Assembly: GCF_003030345.1 (NCBI RefSeq)
Contig: NZ_CP028158.1
Span: forward strand, 5,642,001-5,706,000
Source of the DNA: Plantactinospora sp. BC1
GTDB lineage: Bacteria > Actinomycetota > Actinomycetes > Mycobacteriales > Micromonosporaceae
Length of the DNA stretch: 64,000 nt
Reading direction: 5' to 3'
Shown: one piece after another, positions 7,474-14,949 of the stretch
How positions within the stretch are numbered: the stretch's first letter is position 1
Layout: every line of letters begins with the position of its first letter
The notes under the pieces: model-generated
What the model was told of the DNA's origin: nothing
Seen by the model: the letters and a program-made list of their open reading frames with translations, nothing else
The model's database searches: none
Translations under genes and position numbers: made by a program

Positions 7474-8271
7474 TCAGCCCGACCGGCGTCCCACCATCAG
7501 CGCCTGGGCGCCCCGGCCCAGCCCGCCGGTGGCGTCGGAGAGCACCGTCTCGGCCAGCCCGGACCCGTACCCGTCCAGGGTGGTACCGGCCCGTACGTGC
7601 AGCCACTCCTCGGTCGGCTGCCGGTGCAGGTGCAGCGTCAGCTCGGTGTTGATGAACCACCACCGCTGCATGTCCAGCAGCCGGCTCAGCCCGTTGCCGG
7701 AGTCGGCGAGCAGGGCGACCCGCTGCAACGGGCTCGGCTCCTCGCCGGCCACCAGCGGAATCCGTTGCCGGGCCCAGGCCGAGGCGGGGCCGGGGCGCTC
7801 GAAGTGGCCCTCGACGAACCGCCAGTCGATCGCCCGCAGGTAGCCGATCTGCCAGCGCGGCTCGGTGAACCGGGACGGCTGCGCCGGCCGGGGCGGCGGC
7901 ACCACCGGAGCGGTGACCGCCTCGGCGGGCAGGTCGACCGGGGTACGCCGGATCCGCCACACCCGGGCGCGCAGCGCCACCCGTCCGGCGGCGTGCAGCT
8001 CCGCCTCGACCAGTTCCACCGAGCGTCCGGGCCGGCCCACGGTGGCCCGTACCTCCACCTCGGCCACCGGCACGGCGCCGAGGAACTCCACCGTCAGCCG
8101 GCTGACCTGTGCCGCCCCCTCCAGCGAGCTGGGTGTCCGTTCCACGGCCCGGGCCAGCAGCGCGCACGGCGGTCCGCCGTGTTGCAGGCCGCTGCTCCAC
8201 GGCCCCTCGGTGGCCGGGGTGGCGACGTACCGTTCGGGGTCGCCGGTGGGCAGGTAGAAGGCGTCGGGCAC
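7474..8271 (-). CDS. Acyl-CoA thioesterase family protein (double hot-dog, TesB-like)
   Basis: The 265-residue protein begins with the pattern GDPERYVATPATEGPWSSGLQHGGPPCALLARAVE, a hallmark of the actinobacterial thioesterase-family hot-dog proteins. A second hot-dog half follows, with ALLADSGNGLSRLLD and the Asp of TELTLHLHRQP. It probably hydrolyses acyl-CoA thioesters of unknown chain. The frame is open far upstream, but the homologous region begins at GTG 8271, which GAGAGG precedes. It lies upstream of acnR on the same strand with 83 bases between and is divergent from the nitrilase gene. Confidence 0.85.
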   Translation of the reverse strand: MPDAFYLPTGDPERYVATPATEGPWSSGLQHGGPPCALLARAVERTPSSLEGAAQVSRLTVEFLGAVPVAEVEVRATVGRPGRSVELVEAELHAAGRVALRARVWRIRRTPVDLPAEAVTAPVVPPPRPAQPSRFTEPRWQIGYLRAIDWRFVEGHFERPGPASAWARQRIPLVAGEEPSPLQRVALLADSGNGLSRLLDMQRWWFINTELTLHLHRQPTEEWLHVRAGTTLDGYGSGLAETVLSDATGGLGRGAQALMVGRRSG

Positions 8272-8343
8272 GGGCCGATTTTCCTCTCCGGCGCCGGTTT
8301 CGCAAGATCGGACGGGCTTCGCCGCCCGGTTATCATCGCGGCC

Positions 8344-9210
8344 GTGACGCAGACCACCGCCGGAGCGCCGGCCGCAGTACTGCCCGTCGCCGCGGTACAG
8401 GCCGAACCGGAACCCGGGAACGTCACCGGGAACGCCGGCTCCGCCGCCCGGCTGGTGGCGCGGGCCGCCGACGAGGGCGCCCGGGTCGTCGTGCTCCCGG
8501 AGTTGTTCCTGCCGGCGTACCATCCGCCGACCCTGGCCGACGATCCGGCCGGTACCGACGTGGCGGCCGACCACGACGGCCGGGTCGCGGACGCCCGGCT
8601 CGACCCGCTGCGCGCGGTCGCCCGGGATCGCCGGGTGGTGGTCGTGCTCGGCGCGGCGGTCCGGCACCCGGACGGCCGGCGGACCTGTTCGGCGCTGGTG
8701 GTGGACCGGGCCGGCCGGGTCGACGCCGGATACGCCAAACAGCACCTCTGGGGGCCGGACGAGAACGCGCTGTTCACCCCCGGGCGGAGCGGCGCGACCC
8801 TGCTGGTCGACGGTTGGCGGCTCGGTCTCGGCGTCTGCTACGACGGCTGCTTCCCGGAGCACGGCCGGGCGGCGGCGGCCGACGGGGCGCACGGCTACCT
8901 CTGCCCGAGCGGCTACCTGGTCGGCTCGGAACACCGGCGTGACCTCTACTACCGGGCCCGCGCGCTCGACAACACCATGTACGTGGTCTTCGCCAACGCC
9001 GCCGGCGGTGCGCCGCCGTGGCGGTTCAACGGCGGCGCGGCGGTCTACGACCCCGAGGGCCGGGTGCTGGGCCGGGCCGGGGACTCCGGCGAGGCCGTCG
9101 TCGTCGCGCGGCTCGACCCGGCCGAACTGCACCGGGTACGCGACGCGCACCGGATGCTCGCCGACCGGCTGCCCGAGCAGGGTCGGGTACGGACCCGGTT
9201 GACCGGTTGA
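8344..9210 (+). CDS. Carbon-nitrogen hydrolase (nitrilase superfamily)
   Basis: The 288-residue protein contains the full nitrilase triad: E53 in LPELF, K132 in AKQHLW and C165 in GVCYDGCFPE. It hydrolyses a C-N bond (amide, carbamoyl or nitrile). Soluble family members of this length are usually amidases such as omega-amidase or N-carbamoyl hydrolases. The substrate is not readable. The start GTG 8344 was chosen because homology begins at once (VLPVAAVQAEPEPGN) and the longer frame crosses the divergent thioesterase gene. The 72-base gap to that gene must hold both promoters. Confidence 0.9.
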   Translation: MTQTTAGAPAAVLPVAAVQAEPEPGNVTGNAGSAARLVARAADEGARVVVLPELFLPAYHPPTLADDPAGTDVAADHDGRVADARLDPLRAVARDRRVVVVLGAAVRHPDGRRTCSALVVDRAGRVDAGYAKQHLWGPDENALFTPGRSGATLLVDGWRLGLGVCYDGCFPEHGRAAAADGAHGYLCPSGYLVGSEHRRDLYYRARALDNTMYVVFANAAGGAPPWRFNGGAAVYDPEGRVLGRAGDSGEAVVVARLDPAELHRVRDAHRMLADRLPEQGRVRTRLTG

Positions 9211-9257
9211 CGCCGTCGTCCGCCTGGCCAACCGGGCTTGTTTACATGCTGGGACTG

Positions 9258-9285
9258 TTGTCCGACCGGGTGCGTCCCGTACTGT
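9258..9285 (+). promoter_or_regulatory. Predicted leaderless promoter of the HAD gene
   Basis: TTGTCC (9258-9263) and TACTGT (9280-9285) are 16 bases apart. The GTG start follows six bases later with no ribosome-binding site, so transcription should begin at or next to the start codon. Confidence 0.5.
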
Positions 9286-9291
9286 GCGCAA

Positions 9292-9936
9292 GTGCCGCTG
9301 TTGCTCCTCGATCTGGACAACACTCTGCTCGACCGGGCGGGCCCGTTCCGCACCTGGGCGCAGGGGTTCCTGGACGAGATCGGGGCACCCGAGAGCGACA
9401 TCGACTGGCTCCTCTCGGTGGACGCCGACGGCCTGACCAACCGCTGGGACGTGGCCGACGCGATCCGTGACCGGTACCGTCTCCGGATCCCCTCCATCGA
9501 CCTGGTCGAGGCGCTGCACGAGGGAGTGGTGGAATACACCCGGCTCGATCCGCTGATCGCCTGCGCGCTGCGGATTGCCGACGACGCCGGCTGGGTGCCG
9601 GTGGCGGTCACCAACGGCACGCAGCGGCAACAGGAGATGAAGATCAGGCGTACCGGCCTGGACCGCTACCTGGCGGACTGGGTGATCTCCGAGGAGGTCG
9701 GGGTCAGCAAGCCGAATCCGCGGATCTTCGCGCTCGCCGCCGAGCGGGTCCGGATGCGGCTGCGCGGCGCCTGGATGGTCGGGGACAGCCCGGAGGCCGA
9801 CATCGGCGGCGCCGCCGCGGTCGGGCTGCCCAGCGTCTGGCTGCACCGGGGCCGCCGCTGGATGGAGCGCCGGTACGCCCCGACCAAGACCGTGGACGGG
9901 CTGATCCCCGCCGTCGCCACGGTCCTCGCCGCCTGA
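9292..9936 (+). CDS. HAD-superfamily hydrolase
   Basis: The 214-residue protein starts LLLLDLDNTLLDRAG, motif I of haloacid-dehalogenase phosphatases, with the nucleophile in DLDNT. It continues with VAVTNGTQRQQ (motif II), SKPNPRIFALA (motif III Lys) and WMVGDSPEADIGGAAAVGLPSVW (motif IV). A helical cap lies between motifs I and II (subclass C1). It is probably a phosphatase for a small phosphorylated metabolite. GTG 9292 is preferred over GTG/ATG codons further upstream because motif I normally lies within the first ten residues and a -10 box sits just upstream. Confidence 0.9.
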   Translation: MPLLLLDLDNTLLDRAGPFRTWAQGFLDEIGAPESDIDWLLSVDADGLTNRWDVADAIRDRYRLRIPSIDLVEALHEGVVEYTRLDPLIACALRIADDAGWVPVAVTNGTQRQQEMKIRRTGLDRYLADWVISEEVGVSKPNPRIFALAAERVRMRLRGAWMVGDSPEADIGGAAAVGLPSVWLHRGRRWMERRYAPTKTVDGLIPAVATVLAA

Positions 9937-10023
9937 CCGCCTGATCGCCGCCTGACCGTCCGATCGCCGCCTGACCGTCCGATCGCGGTCGGCCATCTGA
10001 TCGTGGTCGGCCGTCCGATCGCG
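9931..10023. repeat. Imperfect 18-19-bp tandem repeat, five units
   Basis: Units of the form GCCTGACCGTCCGATCGC run from the last codons of the HAD gene into the intergenic region. Two central copies are nearly identical, and two later copies read GTCGGCCATCTGATCGTG and GTCGGCCGTCCGATCGCG. Each keeps a GATCG core. The remaining intergenic DNA up to 10150 shows no other clear structure. Confidence 0.7.
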
Positions 10024-10173
10024 GTCCGCCGGAGGCGTCGACCCGGCGCGGTAATTCGGTTGACCGTCGTCGTCGGGGTTGGCGAACATGTGCGCGTCGG
10101 AGGACCCTGCCCGGTCTCTCCGGGTCGTATCGCATCCCGGGCACCGCCCGGCCGAGTGGAAGGAGGAGTGACC

Positions 10174-10329
10174 GTGGCTGTCGTTGTGCTGCGTTTCCGC
10201 CTGCCTTCTTCCGACTCGACCAGAGGATTCCTCCAGTGCCACGCGATTATGACGACTATTCCGGTTCGGCCCGCTCCCGTGGCGGTCGCACCACCCGCCG
10301 GTTCGACGACGACGAGCCGCGCTTTCTGA
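10174..10329 (+). CDS. Possible 51-residue leader ORF overlapping the RIO kinase start
   Basis: A near-perfect AAGGAGG (10160-10166) stands seven bases before GTG 10174, a better ribosome site than that of the kinase itself. The frame reads MAVVVLRFRLPSSDSTRGF and runs 94 bases into the RIO kinase gene in a different frame. It could be a translated leader that controls the kinase, or a small protein. I recognise no family. Confidence 0.35.
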   Translation: MAVVVLRFRLPSSDSTRGFLQCHAIMTTIPVRPAPVAVAPPAGSTTTSRAF

Positions 10330-11186
10330 AACGCAACCGGCACGCCACGACGGCCGCGTTCGACACCAACGCCGACACCGACACGCCGGACGTCGGCGAC
10401 CGCTGGTCGACCTGGGACCAGGCGGTGCACGGGCCGGAGCCGCATCCCGACTGGCTGGTCACCGAGCTGGCCGCCGTCGACACCGAGCTGGGCGTGCTGA
10501 AGACCGGCAAGGAGGCGGACGTGCACCTGGTCCGCCGGGCCGTGCCGGACAGTGACCGGAGCTGCCTGCTCGCCGCCAAGCGCTACCGCGACCCGGAGCA
10601 CCGGCTCTTCCACCGCGACGCCGGCTATCTGGAGGGACGGCGGGTACGCCGGTCCCGGGAGAACCGGGCGATGGAGGGGCGTACCGCGTTCGGCCGGCAG
10701 ATGATCGCCGGTCAGTGGGCCGCCGCCGAGTTCGCCGCGCTGAGCCGGCTCTGGCAGGTGGGGCGGGAACTGGGCAGCATCGCCGTGCCGTACCCGGTGC
10801 AGTTGATCGGGACGGAGCTGATGCTCGAGTTCGTCGGCGATCCGGTGCAGGGGGAGGCGGCTCCCCGGCTGGCCCAGCTCCGGCCCGACCCGGTGCTGCT
10901 GCGCCAGCTCTGGGACCAGCTCGTCGACGCGCTGGTCGTACTGGCCCGGGCCGGGCTGGCGCACGGCGACCTCTCGCCGTACAACCTGCTGGTGCACGCC
11001 GACCGGCTGGTGCTGATCGACCTGCCGCAGGTGGTGGACGTGGTCGCCAACCCGGGCGGGCGGGAGTTCCTGGCCCGGGACGTACGGGTGGTGGCCGCCT
11101 GGTTCGCGGCGCGCGGACTCGCCGGCGAGCTGGTCGATCCGGGCGTACTGACCGGGCGACTGTTCCGGGAGGCGGGGCTGCGCTAG
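10236..11186 (+). CDS. RIO1-family atypical serine/threonine kinase
   Basis: The 316-residue protein has a disordered Arg/Asp-rich N-terminus (1-60), then the RIO kinase core. It shows the nucleotide loop LKTGKEADVHLV, the ATP lysine in LAAKRYR, the catalytic loop AHGDLSPYNLLVH and the metal site LIDLPQVVD (RIO form of DFG). Bacterial RIO kinases are soluble and their substrates are largely unknown. The start is GTG 10236 with GAGGA (10223-10227) eight bases upstream. A strongly initiated small frame overlaps the start. Confidence 0.92.
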   Translation: MPRDYDDYSGSARSRGGRTTRRFDDDEPRFLKRNRHATTAAFDTNADTDTPDVGDRWSTWDQAVHGPEPHPDWLVTELAAVDTELGVLKTGKEADVHLVRRAVPDSDRSCLLAAKRYRDPEHRLFHRDAGYLEGRRVRRSRENRAMEGRTAFGRQMIAGQWAAAEFAALSRLWQVGRELGSIAVPYPVQLIGTELMLEFVGDPVQGEAAPRLAQLRPDPVLLRQLWDQLVDALVVLARAGLAHGDLSPYNLLVHADRLVLIDLPQVVDVVANPGGREFLARDVRVVAAWFAARGLAGELVDPGVLTGRLFREAGLR

Positions 11187-11190
11187 GGGT

Positions 11191-11436
11191 TCACTGGAGG
11201 TACTTCTCGACCTCGTTCACGCTGCGTGCTCCGGTGGTGTCCGGGTCGCTGCCGGCCTGCCGGGCGGCCCGGCGCCGTCGGAGCAGGTCCCAGCACTGGT
11301 CGAGCGACTCCTCCAGCTCGCGCAGCCGGGTCCGGTCGTCGTCGGTCGAGTTCTCGACCTGCTGGGCGTGGTTGCGGAGCCGGTGTTCCTCGTCGACCAG
11401 TTCGGAGATCCGGCTCAGAATCGTCCTGTCGTCCAT
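11191..11436 (-). CDS. DUF2630 family protein
   Basis: This 81-residue, highly charged and helical protein (MDDRTILSRISELVDEEH, then LRELEESLDQCWDLLRRRRA) matches the actinobacterial DUF2630 family, whose function is unknown. The Glu/Arg-rich heptads suggest a short coiled-coil. It is convergent with the RIO kinase gene, four bases apart. ATG 11436 is the natural start, directly before the conserved DDRTIL. Confidence 0.88.
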   Translation of the reverse strand: MDDRTILSRISELVDEEHRLRNHAQQVENSTDDDRTRLRELEESLDQCWDLLRRRRAARQAGSDPDTTGARSVNEVEKYLQ

Positions 11437-11605
11437 GTCCAAGATCCTGGCACAGCGTCGAACCTGCCGCCCACCATCCGCGAGGCTGATGGGCGGCCCG
11501 GGCCGGCGCGTCGTCGGACGGGGTGGTCGGCACCGGTCGGCGGCGCGGTGCCCGGGGTCGGGCACGAGGTCGGCGACCCCGTCCCGGACCGCCGGAAGAC
11601 ATTCA

Positions 11606-11656
11606 TTGACATAGTTCTCCGTGGTTCCTATCGTGGCGGTTAGGAAAGCGCTTTCC
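11606..11656 (+). promoter_or_regulatory. Promoter and LacI-type operator of the pectate lyase genes
   Basis: TTGACA (11606-11611) and TATCGT (11629-11634) are exactly 17 bases apart. The perfect palindrome GGAAAGCGCTTTCC (11643-11656) lies at about +2 to +15. Its central GCGC dyad is typical of LacI-family sugar repressors. The rest of the 354-base intergenic region shows only a long leader up to GTG 11791. Confidence 0.75.
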
Positions 11657-11790
11657 AGGTCGCCCGTACCCGTCGGAGCCGCTTCCCGGCGGCGCCGCAC
11701 ACCCACCTGCCGCGCGCCGGCCGACCACGCTCCGCCAGCCACCCCACCGAGCCCGCGCATCCCCGCCACCACCGGAAAGGCAGAAGACCC

Positions 11791-12951
11791 GTGACCTCAC
11801 CGCGCACCAGGGCCGGCACCACCGTCCCGGCCGGTCGCCGCTGGCGGCGACCCGCCGCCGTCGGCCTCGCCGTCGCGCTGGCCGCCACCCTCAACCACGG
11901 CGCCGGCACCGCCCAGGCCGCCAGCCGCACCGACACCCGCGACGTCACCGCCCGGGCCGCCCCGCCCGGGCCGCCCCCGACCTCGTCGACGGCCGGCATC
12001 TCCGGCCCGACCGTGCTGGTGCCGGCGGGCCCGGCGGACGGCTTCGCCAGCGTCGACGCGCTCGGCCAGAACGGCACCACCGGCGGCGCCGGTGGACCGG
12101 TCGTCACCGTGAACAGCACCGCCGCGTTCCTCGACCACATCGCCCGACCCGGCCCGTACGTCATCCAGGTCGCCGGCACCATCACCCTGCCGACCGGCGA
12201 CAGCGACGGCATGCACGACGTCACCTCGGACAAGACGATCGTGGGCATCGGGGCGAACGCCACCCTGCGCGGCGGCGGCCTCAACATCGGCCTGCCGGTG
12301 AACGACGACACCACCGCACCGCCGGCCGACGCGGTACACAACGTGATCATCCGGAACCTGCACCTCACCGGGGCCACCGACGACCTGCTCAACGTGCAGA
12401 TGTTCTCGCACCACATCTGGATCGACCACAACGAGTTCTCCAACGGCGACGACGGCGCGGTCGACATCAAACGCGGCTCGGACTACGTCACCGTCTCGTG
12501 GAACCACTTCCACGACCACGACAAGACCCTGCTGCTCTCGCACGACGAGGACGCCGGCGCCCAGGACATCGGGCGGCTGCGGGTCACCTACCACCACAAC
12601 TGGTTCAACGCCTCCGACCAACGGCACCCCCGGGTGCGCTTCTCGGCCATGACGCACGTCTACAACAACTACTACTACGAGAACAGCTACGGGGTGGCCT
12701 CCACCTACGACGCCGCCGTGCTGGTCGAGGAGAACTACTTCTACAGCGTCAACAACCCCGGCCGGGTCGAGTTCAGCGGCGACCTGGGCCGGATCGTCGA
12801 ACGCGGCAACATCCTGGTCGACTGCAACCACCCGATCGAGACCCGGGGCACGGTACCCGAGCCGAGCGGCTTCTACCGCTACCAGGCCGACGACGCGGCC
12901 GCCGTCCCGACCATCGTCCCGGCCGGTGCCGGGGTGGGAAAGCTGGGCTGA
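11791..12951 (+). CDS. Secreted pectate lyase, polysaccharide lyase family 1
   Basis: The 386-residue protein has an Arg-rich n-region and a signal peptide ending near AQA (about residue 45). A short Pro/Thr-rich segment follows, then a right-handed beta-helix lyase. Typical PL1 elements are IWIDHNEFSNGDDGAVDIKRG (calcium ligands), DYVTVSWNHFHDHDKTLLLS and RHPRVRF (catalytic arginine region). It cleaves polygalacturonate by calcium-dependent beta-elimination outside the cell. GGAAAGG precedes GTG 11791. It is first in a two-gene pectinolytic operon. Confidence 0.93.
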   Translation: MTSPRTRAGTTVPAGRRWRRPAAVGLAVALAATLNHGAGTAQAASRTDTRDVTARAAPPGPPPTSSTAGISGPTVLVPAGPADGFASVDALGQNGTTGGAGGPVVTVNSTAAFLDHIARPGPYVIQVAGTITLPTGDSDGMHDVTSDKTIVGIGANATLRGGGLNIGLPVNDDTTAPPADAVHNVIIRNLHLTGATDDLLNVQMFSHHIWIDHNEFSNGDDGAVDIKRGSDYVTVSWNHFHDHDKTLLLSHDEDAGAQDIGRLRVTYHHNWFNASDQRHPRVRFSAMTHVYNNYYYENSYGVASTYDAAVLVEENYFYSVNNPGRVEFSGDLGRIVERGNILVDCNHPIETRGTVPEPSGFYRYQADDAAAVPTIVPAGAGVGKLG

Positions 12952-12955
12952 CCCG

Positions 12956-13993
12956 ATGACCGAGAACCTCCTGGTACGCCGAGCGGCCCGGCGCCCCGTC
13001 GCCGTCGCCCTCGCCGGGACGCTGGCCGTGACCCTGACCGCCGTGATGGTCGCCGGCACCGGCCCGGCTCGGGCGGTACCGCCGTCGACCGGCGCGCTGC
13101 CGAGCGCGGTCGGGCAGCCGGACGGCTTCGCCAGCGTCGACGCGCTCGGCCAGAACGGCACCACCGGCGGGGTCGGCGGACCGGTGGTCACCGCCACCAA
13201 CGCCGACGACTTCCTGGAGTACATCGACACGGTCGGGCCGATGACGATCCGGGTACAGGGCACCATCCGGATCAGCAGCAAGCAGGGCGTACGGCCGAAC
13301 AAGACGATCATCGGCGTCGGGTCCAACGCCACCATCGACGGCGGCGGGCTGGACTTCTACCGGTCGTACAACGTGATCGTGCAGAACCTCAACTTCACCA
13401 ACGCCGAGGACGACGCGGTCAACGTCGGGCAGGAGTCGCACCACATCTGGATCGACCACAACCGGTTCACCGGCGCGGTGGACGGCTCGGTCGACGTCGT
13501 TCGGGGCGCCGACTACGTCACCGTCTCCTGGAACCACTTCGACCACGCCGACAAGAGCATGCTGATCAGCCACTCCGACGGGGCCGCCTCGACCGACGTC
13601 GGGCACCTCAAGGTCAGCATCCACCACAACTTCTTCGACAACAGCCGGCAGCGGCACCCCCGGGTCCGGTTCGGCGAGCCGGTGCACGTCTACAACAACT
13701 ACTTCCTCGGCAACGAGCTCTACGGGGTCGCCTCGACCGAGAACGCCGGGGTACTCGTCGAGGGGAACTACTTCGAGAACGTGCCGTACCCGCTCCACTC
13801 GGCCAGCGGCTACGCCGACAGTGGACCCGGCCGGGCGGTACAGCGGAACAACATCTTCGTGAACTCCGGCGTACCGGAGACGGCGGGTTCGGTGGTCGAG
13901 CCGCGGACGTACTACGCGTACCAGCTCGATCCGCCCGCCGGGGTGCCGGCCTCGGTCCGGGCCGGCGCCGGTACCGGAAGGATCTCCGGCTGA
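12956..13993 (+). CDS. Second secreted pectate lyase, PL1
   Basis: The 345-residue protein starts at ATG 12956, four bases after the first lyase. Its own signal peptide ends near ARA (about residue 38). It repeats the PL1 pattern of its neighbour: QPDGFASVDALGQNGTTGG, IWIDHNRFTGAVDGSVDVVRG, DYVTVSWNHFDHADKSMLIS and RHPRVRF. A nearly identical N-terminal motif in both (DGFASVDALGQNGTTGG) points to tandem duplication followed by divergence. Two strong hairpins close the operon. Confidence 0.93.
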   Translation: MTENLLVRRAARRPVAVALAGTLAVTLTAVMVAGTGPARAVPPSTGALPSAVGQPDGFASVDALGQNGTTGGVGGPVVTATNADDFLEYIDTVGPMTIRVQGTIRISSKQGVRPNKTIIGVGSNATIDGGGLDFYRSYNVIVQNLNFTNAEDDAVNVGQESHHIWIDHNRFTGAVDGSVDVVRGADYVTVSWNHFDHADKSMLISHSDGAASTDVGHLKVSIHHNFFDNSRQRHPRVRFGEPVHVYNNYFLGNELYGVASTENAGVLVEGNYFENVPYPLHSASGYADSGPGRAVQRNNIFVNSGVPETAGSVVEPRTYYAYQLDPPAGVPASVRAGAGTGRISG

Positions 13994-14050
13994 CCCGATC
14001 CCCGACTGACCCGGTCGTTGCCTGACCGGTCAGTCCGTGGCCAGCCGGGG

Positions 14051-14082
14051 CGGACGGTCGGGAGGTGGGTCCCGACCGTCCG
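14051..14082 (+). terminator. Hairpin downstream of the pectate lyases (first of two)
   Basis: A perfect 12-bp stem CGGACGGTCGGG / CCCGACCGTCCG with an 8-base loop. It has no T-run, as is usual for terminators in very GC-rich actinobacteria. Confidence 0.75.
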
Positions 14083-14087
14083 CCGGT

Positions 14088-14120
14088 CAGTGCCCCCCGC
14101 GCGACGCGCGGGGGGCACTG
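14088..14120 (+). terminator. Second, very strong hairpin terminator
   Basis: A perfect 15-bp stem (14088-14102 with 14106-14120, CAGTGCCCCCCGCGC and its complement) with a 3-base loop, only five bases after the first hairpin. The remaining bases to 14298 hold the next gene's leader, with no convincing -35/-10. Confidence 0.85.
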
Positions 14121-14298
14121 CGCGTCGTGGGTCGGTGACCGCCGCTGCTATTTGGTCATTCGGCTCCGACCGGGGTGTCCGTTTGATATGAACTACCAAA
14201 CCCGGTGCCGGGAAGCCCGCAGATCGGGCATTCTCGATGCCGGGGAGGTAGTCCTGTCCTCAGGGGACCAGACCCGGAACGGAAAGAGCCCGAACATC

Positions 14299-14943
14299 AT
14301 GGACCAAGCTACGTTGCCGACACCGCTCCGCGAGGCTGTCACGGTCACCACGGCCGGGGCCACCGGGGTGGCCCGGCTGGTGATCCAGGGTCTGCTCGAC
14401 CTGATCGACGACCCCGCCGCGACCGCCGCCGCGACGGAGTTCCTGACCGCCCGGCTGCCCGGCTACGCGCCGATGTGGCACATCGCCAACGCGGTGCGTT
14501 CGGCCGAGCCGGCCGAGGCGCTGCGGCGGATCCGGGCCGAACTCGACCACGCCGTGGAGAACACCGTGAAGGCGGCGGTCACCTGGGTCGGCGAGCAGGG
14601 TGTCCCGGTGACCTACGCGCCCAGCAGCTCGATCGTCAAGCAGATCCTGGCCCAGTTGCCGGAGTCGCTGCGCAGCGGCGAGCCGGCGGTCGCGCTGGCC
14701 GGCGCCGACGCGATCGGGCCGGACACCGTGCTCAACATCCGGGGTACCCGGGAACTGGCCGAGACGCTGCCCACCCTGATCGTCACCACCGCGCTGAAGC
14801 TGGTCCCCGCGCCGGTCTTCGCCCGCCTCGGCGCGCCGGTCTTCGAGCACATCCCGCTGGACGGCTTCGTCGGCGTGGTGCTCGACGGTGAGCTGCTCAG
14901 CCCGGGAGAGGTCGGCCGGCGAGCCGCGGAACTGCGTGAGTGA
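14299..14943 (+). CDS. eIF-2B/MtnA-like Rossmann protein of unknown function
   Basis: The 214-residue protein has an N-terminal helical part, then GEQGVPVTYAPSSSIVKQIL, ALAGADAIGPDTVLNIRGT and FEHIPLDGFVGVVLDGELLS. These recall the C-terminal domain of the eIF-2B/MtnA/ribose-1,5-bisphosphate isomerase family (THSSSSTV, GADAI.ADG.V.NK.GT). The resemblance is partial and the catalytic Cys/Asp pair of MtnA is not obvious. GGAAAGAG precedes ATG 14299. The next gene starts six bases after the stop and encodes an NDK-like protein, so the two probably act together on a nucleotide or sugar phosphate. Confidence 0.7.
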   Translation: MDQATLPTPLREAVTVTTAGATGVARLVIQGLLDLIDDPAATAAATEFLTARLPGYAPMWHIANAVRSAEPAEALRRIRAELDHAVENTVKAAVTWVGEQGVPVTYAPSSSIVKQILAQLPESLRSGEPAVALAGADAIGPDTVLNIRGTRELAETLPTLIVTTALKLVPAPVFARLGAPVFEHIPLDGFVGVVLDGELLSPGEVGRRAAELRE

Positions 14944-14949
14944 CCCGCG

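Noticed and set aside
7474-10242. A 922-codon minus-strand frame extending the thioesterase.
   Set aside because: Only the last 265 codons show homology. The rest lies antisense to the nitrilase, HAD and RIO-kinase genes, which have full catalytic motifs.
11797-13335. A 512-codon frame antisense to both pectate lyases, rich in Val, Asp and Gly.
   Set aside because: It is the mirror of the beta-helix coding pattern and has no independent start signal or domain.
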